From NCBI GenBank assembly GCA_040830545.1, contig JBFOMB010000142.1, forward strand, positions 1-6,135: 6,135 nucleotides of DNA. Reading direction: 5' to 3'. Numbering within the stretch: the first letter of the stretch is position 1; each line of letters begins with the position of its first letter. The notes beneath the pieces were generated by a model that ran no database searches, was not told where the DNA came from, and saw only the letters and a program-made list of their open reading frames with translations. This DNA is from HXMU1420-2 sp040830545. GTDB taxonomy: Bacteria; Pseudomonadota; Alphaproteobacteria; Rhodobacterales; Rhodobacteraceae. The translations under genes and the position numbers were made by a program. Of this stretch, positions 1-5,850 are shown piece by piece.

Positions 1-2
1 AA

Positions 3-50
3 AGCAGCAGCGTCTGCTACTCCAAAGGCTTCATCGTGTAGGGCCGCACC
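3..50 (+). pseudogene. maeB: maeB coding remnant upstream of an in-frame TAG (39-41)
   Basis: Read in the same frame as the malic enzyme gene downstream, bases 3-50 give a peptide ending SKGFIV-stop-GRT, which runs directly into VGMNQWK. Malic enzymes of the MaeB type carry the segment C-D-S-K-G-(V/F)-(I/V)-Y-x-G-R-T-x-G-M-N-Q-W-K here (from memory of the family), so the frame is correct and the TAG at 39-41 stands where a Gln, Glu or Lys codon is expected; one base change from CAG, GAG or AAG would produce it. The Tyr after the Cys (Asp expected) and the Val before the stop (Tyr expected) are also atypical. The match is real but short, and the rest of the N-terminus, including the malate-binding and catalytic residues, lies outside the window. 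A sequencing or assembly error at a contig edge is an equally good explanation. Confidence 0.6.
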
Positions 51-1619
51 GTGGGGATGAACCAGTGGAAAACGGCCAACGCGATCACCACCGAGCTGCC
101 CTCGCTGGAAGAGGCCATGAACGGTGCCGACGTGTTCCTGGGCGTATCGGTCACAGGGGCGGTGACGCAGGACATGGTCGCGTCCATGGCCGACAACCCG
201 GTGATCTTCGCCATGGCCAACCCCGACCCGGAAATCACGCCGGAAGAGGCCCATGAAGTGCGCGTCGATGCCATTGTCGCCACAGGTCGCAGCGACTATC
301 CGAACCAGGTTAACAACGTGCTGGGCTTCCCCTACCTGTTCCGCGGTGCACTGGATATTAACGCCCGTGCCATTAACGATGAGATGAAGATTGCCTGCGC
401 TCATGCTCTGGCGCGTCTGGCGCGCGAGGATGTGCCGGATGAGGTTGCAATGGCCTATGGCAAGTCGCTGACCTTTGGCCGCGACTACATCATTCCCACG
501 CCGTTTGATCCCCGTCTGATCCACCGTATCCCGCCGGCCGTGGCAAAGGCAGGTATGGATACAGGCGCGGCGCGACGTCCGATTATCGATATGGACGCCT
601 ATGAGCTGAGCCTGAAATCGCGGATGGACCCGACGGCCAGCATTCTGCGCGGCCTGAACGCCCGCGCACGTCAGGCGCAAAGCCGGATGATTTTTGCCGA
701 AGGCGATGATCCCCGCGTGCTGCGTGCAGCCGTAACCTATCAGCGGTCGGGCTTTGGCAAGGCGCTGGTTGTCGGGCGTCCTGACGATGTTAAGGAAAAG
801 CTCGAAGCTGCCGGGCTGGGCGACGCGGTGCGCGAGCTTGAGGTGGTGAACGCCGCCAACACGGTTCACCTCGATGCCTATACGGACTTTCTGTACAAAC
901 GCCTGCAGCGCAGGGGTTTTGACCGCAAGGATATTCACCGCCTGGCCGCACGGGACCGGCATGTGTTTTCCTCGCTGATGTTGGCGCATGGGCATGGCGA
1001 TGGTCTGGTGACCGGGGCCACCCGCAAGTCGGCGCATGTTCTGGACCGGATCAACCATGTGTTCGACGCCGATGCGACCCATGGTGCCGCAGGTGTGACA
1101 GCGCTGCTGCACAAGGGACGGATTGTTCTGATCGGCGATACGCTGGTGCATGAATGGCCGGATGAAAACGATCTGGCCAATATCGCCGAACGCTCGGCTG
1201 CTGTGGCCCGCCATATGGGGTTGGAGCCGCGCGTGGCGTTCGTCAGTTTTTCGACATTCGGGTATCCGGTGTCGGAACGGGCCGAAAAGATGCATCGTGC
1301 TCCTACAGTTCTGGATCAGCGCGGCGTTGATTTCGAATATGAGGGCGAGATGACCGTGGATGTGGCTCTGAACGTGGATCAACAGGCGGCTTATCCGTTC
1401 CAGCGTTTGACTGGACCGGCAAACATTCTGATTGTTCCGGCCCGTCACTCGGCGTCGATTTCGACCAAGCTGATGCAAGAGATGGGCGGGGCCACCGTGA
1501 TCGGCCCGATCCTGTCGGGCGTCGACAAGCCGATTCAGATATGTTCGACCGTGTCGACGGCAAATGACATTCTGAATATGGCCATCCTGGCCTCCTGCGA
1601 TATCTCGGGTAAGCCATGA
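51..1619 (+). CDS. maeB: NADP-dependent malic enzyme, C-terminal part (malic NAD-binding domain end + phosphotransacetylase-like domain)
   Basis: MaeB-type malic enzymes oxidatively decarboxylate malate to pyruvate with NADP(+), in the cytoplasm; the C-terminal phosphotransacetylase-like domain is thought to be regulatory rather than catalytic. Numbering from GTG 51, residues 1-180 are the end of the NAD-binding domain, with GADVFLG (25-31), FAMANPDPE (53-61) and ATGRSDYPNQVNNVLGFP (77-94), all hallmark malic enzyme segments. Residues from about 205 to 520 are the PTA-like domain, with MIFAEGDD near 213-220, VAFVSFSTFG, VDFEYEGEM near 427-434, and RLTGPANILIVPA. Full-length proteins are about 750 residues, so roughly 220 residues are missing on the left. 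GTG 51 is only the first start after the TAG at 39-41; a weak AGGG lies 7 nt before it, but a protein starting here would lack the malate-binding and catalytic N-terminal domain. Real translation, if the TAG is an error, starts upstream of the window. The stop overlaps the next gene's start. Confidence 0.93.
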   Translation: MGMNQWKTANAITTELPSLEEAMNGADVFLGVSVTGAVTQDMVASMADNPVIFAMANPDPEITPEEAHEVRVDAIVATGRSDYPNQVNNVLGFPYLFRGALDINARAINDEMKIACAHALARLAREDVPDEVAMAYGKSLTFGRDYIIPTPFDPRLIHRIPPAVAKAGMDTGAARRPIIDMDAYELSLKSRMDPTASILRGLNARARQAQSRMIFAEGDDPRVLRAAVTYQRSGFGKALVVGRPDDVKEKLEAAGLGDAVRELEVVNAANTVHLDAYTDFLYKRLQRRGFDRKDIHRLAARDRHVFSSLMLAHGHGDGLVTGATRKSAHVLDRINHVFDADATHGAAGVTALLHKGRIVLIGDTLVHEWPDENDLANIAERSAAVARHMGLEPRVAFVSFSTFGYPVSERAEKMHRAPTVLDQRGVDFEYEGEMTVDVALNVDQQAAYPFQRLTGPANILIVPARHSASISTKLMQEMGGATVIGPILSGVDKPIQICSTVSTANDILNMAILASCDISGKP

Positions 1620-2485
1620 CGATCTGGAATCTCGGCTCGATCAACGCGGACATGATTTATGACGTGCCGCACCTACCCGGGCCGGGTGAGACGCTATCGG
1701 CCAATCGTCTGGACCGGTATCTGGGCGGCAAGGGGGCAAATATGTCCGTTGCTGCCGCCCGTGCCGGGGCGCGGACCGCGCATATTGGTGCGGTCGGGCC
1801 TGACGGGCGCTGGGCGCGGGATCGTCTGACCGAATATGGCGTCGATACCCGCCATATTGCTGAGGTTGAGGTCCCAACCGGTCATGCCATCATCGCAGTG
1901 GACGCGCAGGGTGAGAACAACATCATCCTGTTCCCCGGTTCAAACCACGCCATTTCTGAGGATCAACTGAGTCAGGCGCTGTCGTCGGCAGCGCGCGGTG
2001 ATCTGCTGGTGATGCAGAACGAGACCAATATGCAGGTTGAGACCGCCAAGATGGGGCGCGAGCTGGGCCTGACCGTTTGCTATGCCGCCGCGCCGTTTCA
2101 GGCAGATGCAGTGCAGGCGGTGCTGCCCTATCTGGATTTCCTGATCCTGAATGAGATTGAAGCCGAGCAGTTGCAACAGGCGACCGGGCAGTCCGTCACC
2201 GATCTTGCGGTCGAGCATGTGATTGTCACGTTGGGCTCCAAAGGTGCACGGCATTACCATCGTGGCGCGGCCTCTGACTTTGCGGCCCATAAGGTGCAGG
2301 CCGTGGATACCACCGGCGCGGGTGACACGTTTACCGGCTATGTTCTGGCGGGCATGGATCGCGGCATGCCGATGGCGCAGGCCATCAGTCAGGCAAATCG
2401 TGCCGCGGCCCTGATGGTGATGCGGCACGGAACGGCGGATGTCATTCCTGATTTGAAAGAGGTGCGCGCAGCGCAGCTCGATTAG
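1616..2485 (+). CDS. rbsK: Ribokinase-family (PfkB) sugar kinase
   Basis: A 289-residue cytoplasmic kinase that should phosphorylate a sugar with ATP, most likely ribose to ribose 5-phosphate. Visible motifs in family order: N10-x-D12 of the sugar-binding N-terminus (cf. Asn14/Asp16 of E. coli RbsK); the PfkB signature GGKGAN at 37-42; Glu136 in QNET, a sugar-contacting position; NEIEAE at 179-184; TLGSKG at 205-210 for nucleotide binding; and the anion-hole/catalytic signature DTTGAGDTF at 231-239 with Asp237 as the expected base. Length and motif spacing fit ribokinase better than fructokinase or adenosine kinase, but the substrate is inferred; another pentose or a nucleoside is possible. 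The ATG shares four bases (ATGA, 1616-1619) with the maeB stop and has no strong Shine-Dalgarno of its own, which suggests translational coupling. Its last codons overlap the end of msrA on the other strand. Confidence 0.9.
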   Translation: MTIWNLGSINADMIYDVPHLPGPGETLSANRLDRYLGGKGANMSVAAARAGARTAHIGAVGPDGRWARDRLTEYGVDTRHIAEVEVPTGHAIIAVDAQGENNIILFPGSNHAISEDQLSQALSSAARGDLLVMQNETNMQVETAKMGRELGLTVCYAAAPFQADAVQAVLPYLDFLILNEIEAEQLQQATGQSVTDLAVEHVIVTLGSKGARHYHRGAASDFAAHKVQAVDTTGAGDTFTGYVLAGMDRGMPMAQAISQANRAAALMVMRHGTADVIPDLKEVRAAQLD

Positions 2486-3153
2486 GACCCGGTGAACGGA
2501 GCCTCGCTGCCCCAAAGCTGTTTCACTCGCGCGTCGCGCCCGCAGGCTTTGCGATACGCCTTGTAAGCGCTGTGCTGACGCTTGGGACCAAAGCGGGTCA
2601 GGACCAGCTTTTTGCCTTTGTAGTAATCCTGATGATACGCCTCTGCCGGGTAAAATGCGCCTTGTTGCAAGATCGGCGTAACAATGCGTTGGCCCAATGC
2701 GTTCTGAGCATTGGTCTTGGCCTGCTCTGCCAGCGCCTTTTCCCCAGTGTTAGAGACGAAAATGGCCGTGCGATAGCTGTCACCCCGATCACAGAACTGA
2801 CCGCCTGCATCCGTCGGGTCAACCGAGCGGAAAAACATGTTCAACAAGGTTTCACGGGAAACGCGGGCCGGGTCGAAAGTGATCTGAACCGCCTCGTAAT
2901 GGCCAGTTCCGCCTTTGGTGACCTGATCATAGGATGGGTTTGCCGTTTTGCCGCCAGTAAACCCCGACACGGCGCCAATAACGCCCGGAACAGATTCGAA
3001 ATCCGATTCCACGCACCAGAAACAGCCTCCGGCCACCGTCAGCGTCTCAGTCCCCGCAGCAGGCGCAGGCAAGGCGCGAAACATTGCAACAAGCGTGATC
3101 AGGGCAAAAAGCAGTGTTGGTTTGATGTAATCGACATACGCGGGGCGGGTCAT
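2482..3153 (-). CDS. msrA: Peptide methionine-(S)-S-oxide reductase MsrA, predicted exported
   Basis: Reduces the S epimer of methionine sulfoxide in proteins. The active-site motif GCFWC is at residues 43-47, with catalytic Cys44. Taking E. coli MsrA Cys51 as reference, the other active-site residues fall at exactly the same offsets: Tyr75 (Tyr82), Glu87 in GHYEA (Glu94), Asp122 (Asp129) and Tyr127 (Tyr134). Cys204 in the tail (ACGRDAR) is a likely resolving cysteine; Cys47 and Cys121 are also present. Residues 1-34 look like a signal peptide: Lys11, a hydrophobic stretch at about 12-25, then ALPAPAAG, so cleavage near 33 would release the enzyme to the periplasm. ATG 3151-3153 is well supported by AAGGAG 7 nt upstream (3161-3166). 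The gene is preceded by a 98-nt gap after the SCP2-like gene on the same strand; its TAA overlaps the 3' end of the convergent sugar kinase by 4 bp. Confidence 0.93.
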   Translation of the reverse strand: MTRPAYVDYIKPTLLFALITLVAMFRALPAPAAGTETLTVAGGCFWCVESDFESVPGVIGAVSGFTGGKTANPSYDQVTKGGTGHYEAVQITFDPARVSRETLLNMFFRSVDPTDAGGQFCDRGDSYRTAIFVSNTGEKALAEQAKTNAQNALGQRIVTPILQQGAFYPAEAYHQDYYKGKKLVLTRFGPKRQHSAYKAYRKACGRDARVKQLWGSEAPFTGS

Positions 3154-3204
3154 GGCAGGTCTCCTTCAGAAAGCAGGCTGCCCTGACTTAAGTGCTGGCG
3201 CAAT

Positions 3205-3228
3205 CCGCTGACATGGTTTGTCACGCGG
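3205..3228 (-). other. Hairpin in the SCP2-msrA gap
   Basis: CCGC-TGACA pairs with TGTCA-GCGG around a 5-nt loop (3214-3218), with one bulged base at 3224. It lies 24 nt past the stop of the SCP2-like gene. No T-run follows on either strand, so it is not a standard intrinsic terminator; it might protect the 3' end of the upstream message or be chance. Confidence 0.35.
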
Positions 3229-3251
3229 TGGTGAGACGAGTTTATCGGCCC

Positions 3252-3536
3252 TTACCCCAGCAGCTGCCCCAGCTTCATCGCCACACCCATATTGCCCGAG
3301 AATTTGAGCTTACCCAGAGCCACACCGGTCATGGGGTTCAGCTTGCCGGTTAGCAGTTTGGTCAGGTTGTCCTGCGAAATGCGGATGGTGCAATCGGTGT
3401 CCTGATCCTGTGTTGTGGCCTGATTGTCGGCCAACACGATCACGCCGTCCTCACCGCAATCGAATTTGAGCGAGCCTTCGAAACTGCGCCCGACAAGGTT
3501 GTTCTGAATGCCTTCGGCAATGGTGCTGAGTGTCAT
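3252..3536 (-). CDS. SCP2 sterol-binding domain protein
   Basis: A 94-residue protein that is essentially one SCP2 (sterol carrier protein 2) domain. The recognisable features are the N-terminal helix, the strand GSLKFDCGEDGVIVLADN with acidic turn, the central DCTIRISQDNLTKLLTGKLNPMTG, and the C-terminal LGKLKFSGNMGVAMKLGQLL, which matches the amphipathic helices that close the lipid tunnel in this family. No signal peptide or membrane segment is visible, so it should be cytoplasmic. Bacterial stand-alone SCP2 proteins are presumed to bind lipids or acyl chains, but the ligand is not known. Start ATG 3534-3536 has a strong AGGAGG at 3543-3548, 6 nt upstream. It follows the M48 peptidase gene by 63 nt on the same strand and may be cotranscribed, although no terminator or convincing promoter decides this. 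Confidence 0.88.
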   Translation of the reverse strand: MTLSTIAEGIQNNLVGRSFEGSLKFDCGEDGVIVLADNQATTQDQDTDCTIRISQDNLTKLLTGKLNPMTGVALGKLKFSGNMGVAMKLGQLLG

Positions 3537-3540
3537 CTGT

Positions 3541-3548
3541 CCCCTCCT
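3541..3548 (-). promoter_or_regulatory. Strong Shine-Dalgarno of the SCP2 gene
   Basis: On the minus strand this reads AGGAGGGG, ending 4 nt before ATG 3534-3536 (6 nt from the AGGAGG core). It is the strongest ribosome binding site in the window and contrasts with the poor site of the M48 gene just upstream, suggesting the small lipid-binding protein is translated independently and more heavily. Confidence 0.75.
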
Positions 3549-3599
3549 GAATAAAGCACAGGGTTAGGCGGCAGCATGTTAGCAGGCAAGGGTCAGGTG

Positions 3600-4643
3600 C
3601 TAATGACCTCGGGTCAGGGCGTTCAGGTTGTCTTGCCGGTCTTTGAACTTGGGGTGGGTGCTGAGCCAGTCATTGCCTTGATCGCCGTATTCCTGTTCCA
3701 GCAGTTCAAAGAAATCGGACAGGCCCCGTGGATCGAACCCGGCGCGGGTGGCCAGTTCAACGCCAAACCGGTCAGCCGCCAGCTCATGCTGGCGGGAATA
3801 GGACAGGGACAGGATCAGATTACCCTCCAGCAGCACGTGTTCCAGCATCGGACCGGTATCGCCCGCAATCATGCCAATCAGGACAAAGGCCCCGAGCGAG
3901 CGGTAAATCTGCGTCAGCCCGTGCTGTTCGGCCACATGCCCGATCTCGTGCCCGATCACGCCGGCCAGGGCATCGGTTGAAACCCGCCGCACCAGATCGT
4001 CCGTCACCACGATGGTCCCGTTCGGAAGGGCAAAGGCGTTTGGACCCATACCGGGCATGTCGCGGAATTTCAGACTGTAGTTATGCTCCTCGGCCGCAGG
4101 CCCGAGTGCGGTCAGAACCCGGTCGAAATTATCCTGAACCTTGGCTTTTTCTGCTTCATCCAGCGCGCTGGGTTTGGTCATGACCTGATCCAGAGCGTGC
4201 AACGTCCCGGCATCAATGGCTGCGACCAACGGAGGCGGCGTCATCCAGACGGCCAGCGACACCAACATTGCCAGCCCATATTTCCAAATACCCCAAGCGC
4301 CGACCAGACAGGCCAAAGTCACGAGGATCAGGCGTGGGTGGACCTTTTCTGCGTGATGCAGGCGTGACCGGCTGTTATCCGCCAGCAAATGCTCCAGCGC
4401 ATTATGTCGATCCGTCAGAAACAGGGTGCCATCGGGGAAGCTCACCCGTCGTTCGGTTGATCCAACGCGTGAATCCACCAACAACTCTTGCGGGGAACAT
4501 CGCGTTTGGATTTGGCCTTGGTTGTCGATCAGCCAGATCGTATTGGTCCCGACCGCCAGCCGCGACGGGATCTCACGCGAGCTGAGGGGAGGATAGGCGC
4601 GCCCCAGAACGGGCGCGCCGATATCTTCGGGAAATTCCTCCAA
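3600..4643 (-). CDS. Membrane-anchored M48 family zinc metallopeptidase
   Basis: A 347-residue protein. The catalytic domain carries HEIGH at 232-236 (zinc ligands His232 and His236, catalytic Glu233), the third ligand Glu287 in SRQHELAADRF with conserved Asp291, and STHP at 328-331 with Arg336, which together define M48 peptidases of the HtpX/LoiP/BepA superfamily. NAFALPNGTIVVTDDLV (202-218) is the typical strand before the active helix. Residues 1-100 form a soluble N-terminal domain of the kind seen before the membrane segment in alphaproteobacterial M48 proteins. Residues 104-140 are hydrophobic, broken by Lys121, and could be one long or two short membrane helices, so the side of the membrane holding the catalytic domain cannot be decided. 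The start is TTG 4641-4643, one codon after the in-frame stop of yjgN; no ATG or GTG lies near, and GGAGGA at 4635-4640 lies inside the gene, not before it. Translational coupling to yjgN is likely. Substrate unknown; membrane or envelope protein quality control is the family-level guess. Confidence 0.9.
   Translation of the reverse strand: MEEFPEDIGAPVLGRAYPPLSSREIPSRLAVGTNTIWLIDNQGQIQTRCSPQELLVDSRVGSTERRVSFPDGTLFLTDRHNALEHLLADNSRSRLHHAEKVHPRLILVTLACLVGAWGIWKYGLAMLVSLAVWMTPPPLVAAIDAGTLHALDQVMTKPSALDEAEKAKVQDNFDRVLTALGPAAEEHNYSLKFRDMPGMGPNAFALPNGTIVVTDDLVRRVSTDALAGVIGHEIGHVAEQHGLTQIYRSLGAFVLIGMIAGDTGPMLEHVLLEGNLILSLSYSRQHELAADRFGVELATRAGFDPRGLSDFFELLEQEYGDQGNDWLSTHPKFKDRQDNLNALTRGH
4596..4619. 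repeat. Perfect 9-bp G/C-only inverted repeat in the 5' end of the M48 gene
   Basis: GGCGCGCCC (4596-4604) and GGGCGCGCC (4611-4619) are exact reverse complements separated by 6 nt. In the minus-strand message the stem begins 21 nt after the TTG start codon, and it encodes residues 9-16 of the M48 protein. It should be very stable in RNA. Confidence 0.75.
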
Positions 4644-4646
4644 AGA

Positions 4647-5711
4647 TCAGACCGCTAGTCCGATATCGAACCCTTCGATATCGCCATAGGCATCCCCGAT
4701 GGCGCTGACATTTGCGCGGACGGTGCCAACAAATTCATCCAGCGAACCAGAGGGGATAAAGGTGGTGTGATCGGCCAGATACCGGACCCGGCGCACATGC
4801 GCCCAGGGCAGAGCCAATCCCAGCGTCATGATAACAACCACAAGGTTCGAGGCGGAAATCCACAGCAGGCGCAGCGGTGAAACGTCCGAATGGAAACGGT
4901 GCCCGTCGCCCAAGACCGTGTAGTTGTAGACCGTATTGCGCACCATCGCGTGATAGATGCTGCCAGCTGGGACCAGAGCCGCCAGCAAAATGGCGTAGAT
5001 CAGAAAGATGTTGATCAGATCGGCCATGTTACCCGGATCGTCTGCGATAGAATTGAGCGTGCCCAGAATATCGACGTTTGTGGCAAAGAGCATGAGGGCA
5101 ACCAATACCGGGATGATCCAAGCCAAAGCAGCAAAGGCGGCTCGGTAGAACGGTCCAACGGGGCTGTCGAAATTCATCGGCGTTGTCCCAAAGGTGTGTC
5201 CGTTCACGTGAAACCGTTGAATCGATCGCGTAACGAAGGGCCATGTCGTGTACAGCGTCAAAGCGGCGATGAACGGAAACAGAAAATAGTTGGCCATTGC
5301 TCCGCCCCATGTGCCGTTGAAGTCGAACCGCACGTTCGACCAACTGGACACACGCGCCTGAAACCGCAGCGCCCGTACCAGAAGATAGGGGATCAAAAGA
5401 AACAGCACCGGCAACAGGATCAGGTTTGCCAGCGGAATGTTCGCAATGATTGAAACGACAATGACGCCTGCAATCACGATCAGCCGCCCGATGAGAATCT
5501 GACCACCAGTGGCGTGGTAGTCAAAGCTGCGTCCTGCAACATAGGTGTTTTGATAGAAGTATTTCTTGGTCCGAACCTTGGCCCACGCGCTGTAGATGCC
5601 AAAGGTTGCCATCGACAACAGAAGGTTGACGATCCAGATGCCAAAGTACTCGGCTGTAGATCCCCGGAACTCGAATTCGGTCGGGGTGCTTTGTGAGGGG
5701 TCTGCCTGCAT
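4647..5711 (-). CDS. YjgN/DUF898 family multi-pass inner-membrane protein
   Basis: A 354-residue integral membrane protein of unknown function. Predicted membrane segments lie at about 24-43, 72-91, 95-115, 139-160, 189-212, 231-250 and 283-304. The family motif appears as GIYSAWAKVRTKKYFYQNTYVAG (38-60), with related copies at about 152-178 (YTTWPFVTRSIQRFHVNGHTF) and 297-320 (LGLALPWAHVRRVRYLADHT): an aromatic/small turn, Trp, then a basic Arg-rich stretch and an aromatic residue, so the protein looks built from three degenerate repeats. The start was moved to ATG 5709-5711: GAGG is 5 nt upstream, the family begins near PTEFEFRGS, and the longer frame to 5780 would run through the argG terminator. 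The stop is one codon before the TTG of the M48 gene, so the two form an operon; their adjacency suggests a joint envelope role, which is inference. Confidence 0.88.
   Translation of the reverse strand: MQADPSQSTPTEFEFRGSTAEYFGIWIVNLLLSMATFGIYSAWAKVRTKKYFYQNTYVAGRSFDYHATGGQILIGRLIVIAGVIVVSIIANIPLANLILLPVLFLLIPYLLVRALRFQARVSSWSNVRFDFNGTWGGAMANYFLFPFIAALTLYTTWPFVTRSIQRFHVNGHTFGTTPMNFDSPVGPFYRAAFAALAWIIPVLVALMLFATNVDILGTLNSIADDPGNMADLINIFLIYAILLAALVPAGSIYHAMVRNTVYNYTVLGDGHRFHSDVSPLRLLWISASNLVVVIMTLGLALPWAHVRRVRYLADHTTFIPSGSLDEFVGTVRANVSAIGDAYGDIEGFDIGLAV
4661..4683. repeat. Perfect 10-bp inverted repeat at the 3' end of yjgN
   Basis: CGATATCGAA (4661-4670) and TTCGATATCG (4674-4683) are exact reverse complements around a 3-nt loop. 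In the minus-strand message it encodes the D-I-E-G-F-D-I segment, ends 12 nt before the yjgN stop codon and 17 nt before the M48 TTG. No T-run follows, so it is not an intrinsic terminator. Confidence 0.8.
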
Positions 5712-5734
5712 GTGTGCCTCAATGCGATTGAATG
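5712..5734 (-). promoter_or_regulatory. Short yjgN leader with Shine-Dalgarno GAGG (5717-5720)
   Basis: Only 23 nt separate the T-run of the argG terminator from the yjgN ATG. GAGG sits 5 nt before the start. This is too short to hold a complete promoter, so the yjgN-M48 message must begin within or upstream of the terminator hairpin, or come from argG read-through. Confidence 0.6.
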
Positions 5735-5770
5735 AAAAACGGGCCGATCCTTGTGGGATCAGCCCGTTTT
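5735..5770 (-). terminator. Rho-independent terminator of argG
   Basis: On the minus strand AAAACGGGC-T-GATCC pairs with GGATC-G-GCCCGTTTT, a roughly 15-bp stem with one mismatch and a loop of about 4 nt, followed by a run of five T (5739-5735). It begins 80 nt after the argG stop. The stem also starts with a matching A-run, so the element could work on both strands, but the only gene ending toward it is argG. Confidence 0.85.
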
Positions 5771-5850
5771 CTGTGATCAATCAAAGCGGCATTTATGCGG
5801 CATAGTTGCGACCTATCCGATCGATTCAACTATTTCGTGCAATGCTGCGA

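Noticed and set aside
1940..2515. 191-residue open frame on the minus strand opposite the sugar kinase
   Set aside because: It lies entirely antisense to a gene with all PfkB motifs, has a His/Arg/Gln-rich composition and matches no family I know.
2590..2613. Possible terminator for the sugar kinase on the plus strand: AAAGC...GCTTTTT
   Set aside because: The stem is short, with a mismatch and only 3 inner pairs, and it uses most of its own T-run; it encodes msrA residues and is probably chance.
2572..3186. 204-residue open frame on the plus strand opposite msrA
   Set aside because: Antisense to msrA, whose catalytic residues and ribosome binding site are clear; no recognisable domain.
3537..3599. 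Minus-strand TTGCCT, 17 nt, TAACCC as a promoter for the SCP2 gene
   Set aside because: The -10 box is weak and the gap is compatible with simple cotranscription from the M48 gene.
4890..5453. 187-residue open frame on the plus strand opposite yjgN
   Set aside because: Highly charged, low-quality composition typical of the reverse strand of a membrane protein gene.
5712..5780. Upstream start for yjgN at 5780, adding 23 residues
   Set aside because: The added codons are the argG terminator hairpin and the family N-terminus fits ATG 5711 with its GAGG.
5786..5803. Direct repeat GCGGCAT spaced by 11 bp in the argG-yjgN gap
   Set aside because: Only two 7-bp copies, no palindromic character and no known operator resemblance; likely chance.
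5771..5850. Minus-strand promoter-like TTGAAT, 17 nt, ACTATG for yjgN
   Set aside because: The -10 match is poor and alternatives of equal quality exist nearby; not enough to call a promoter.
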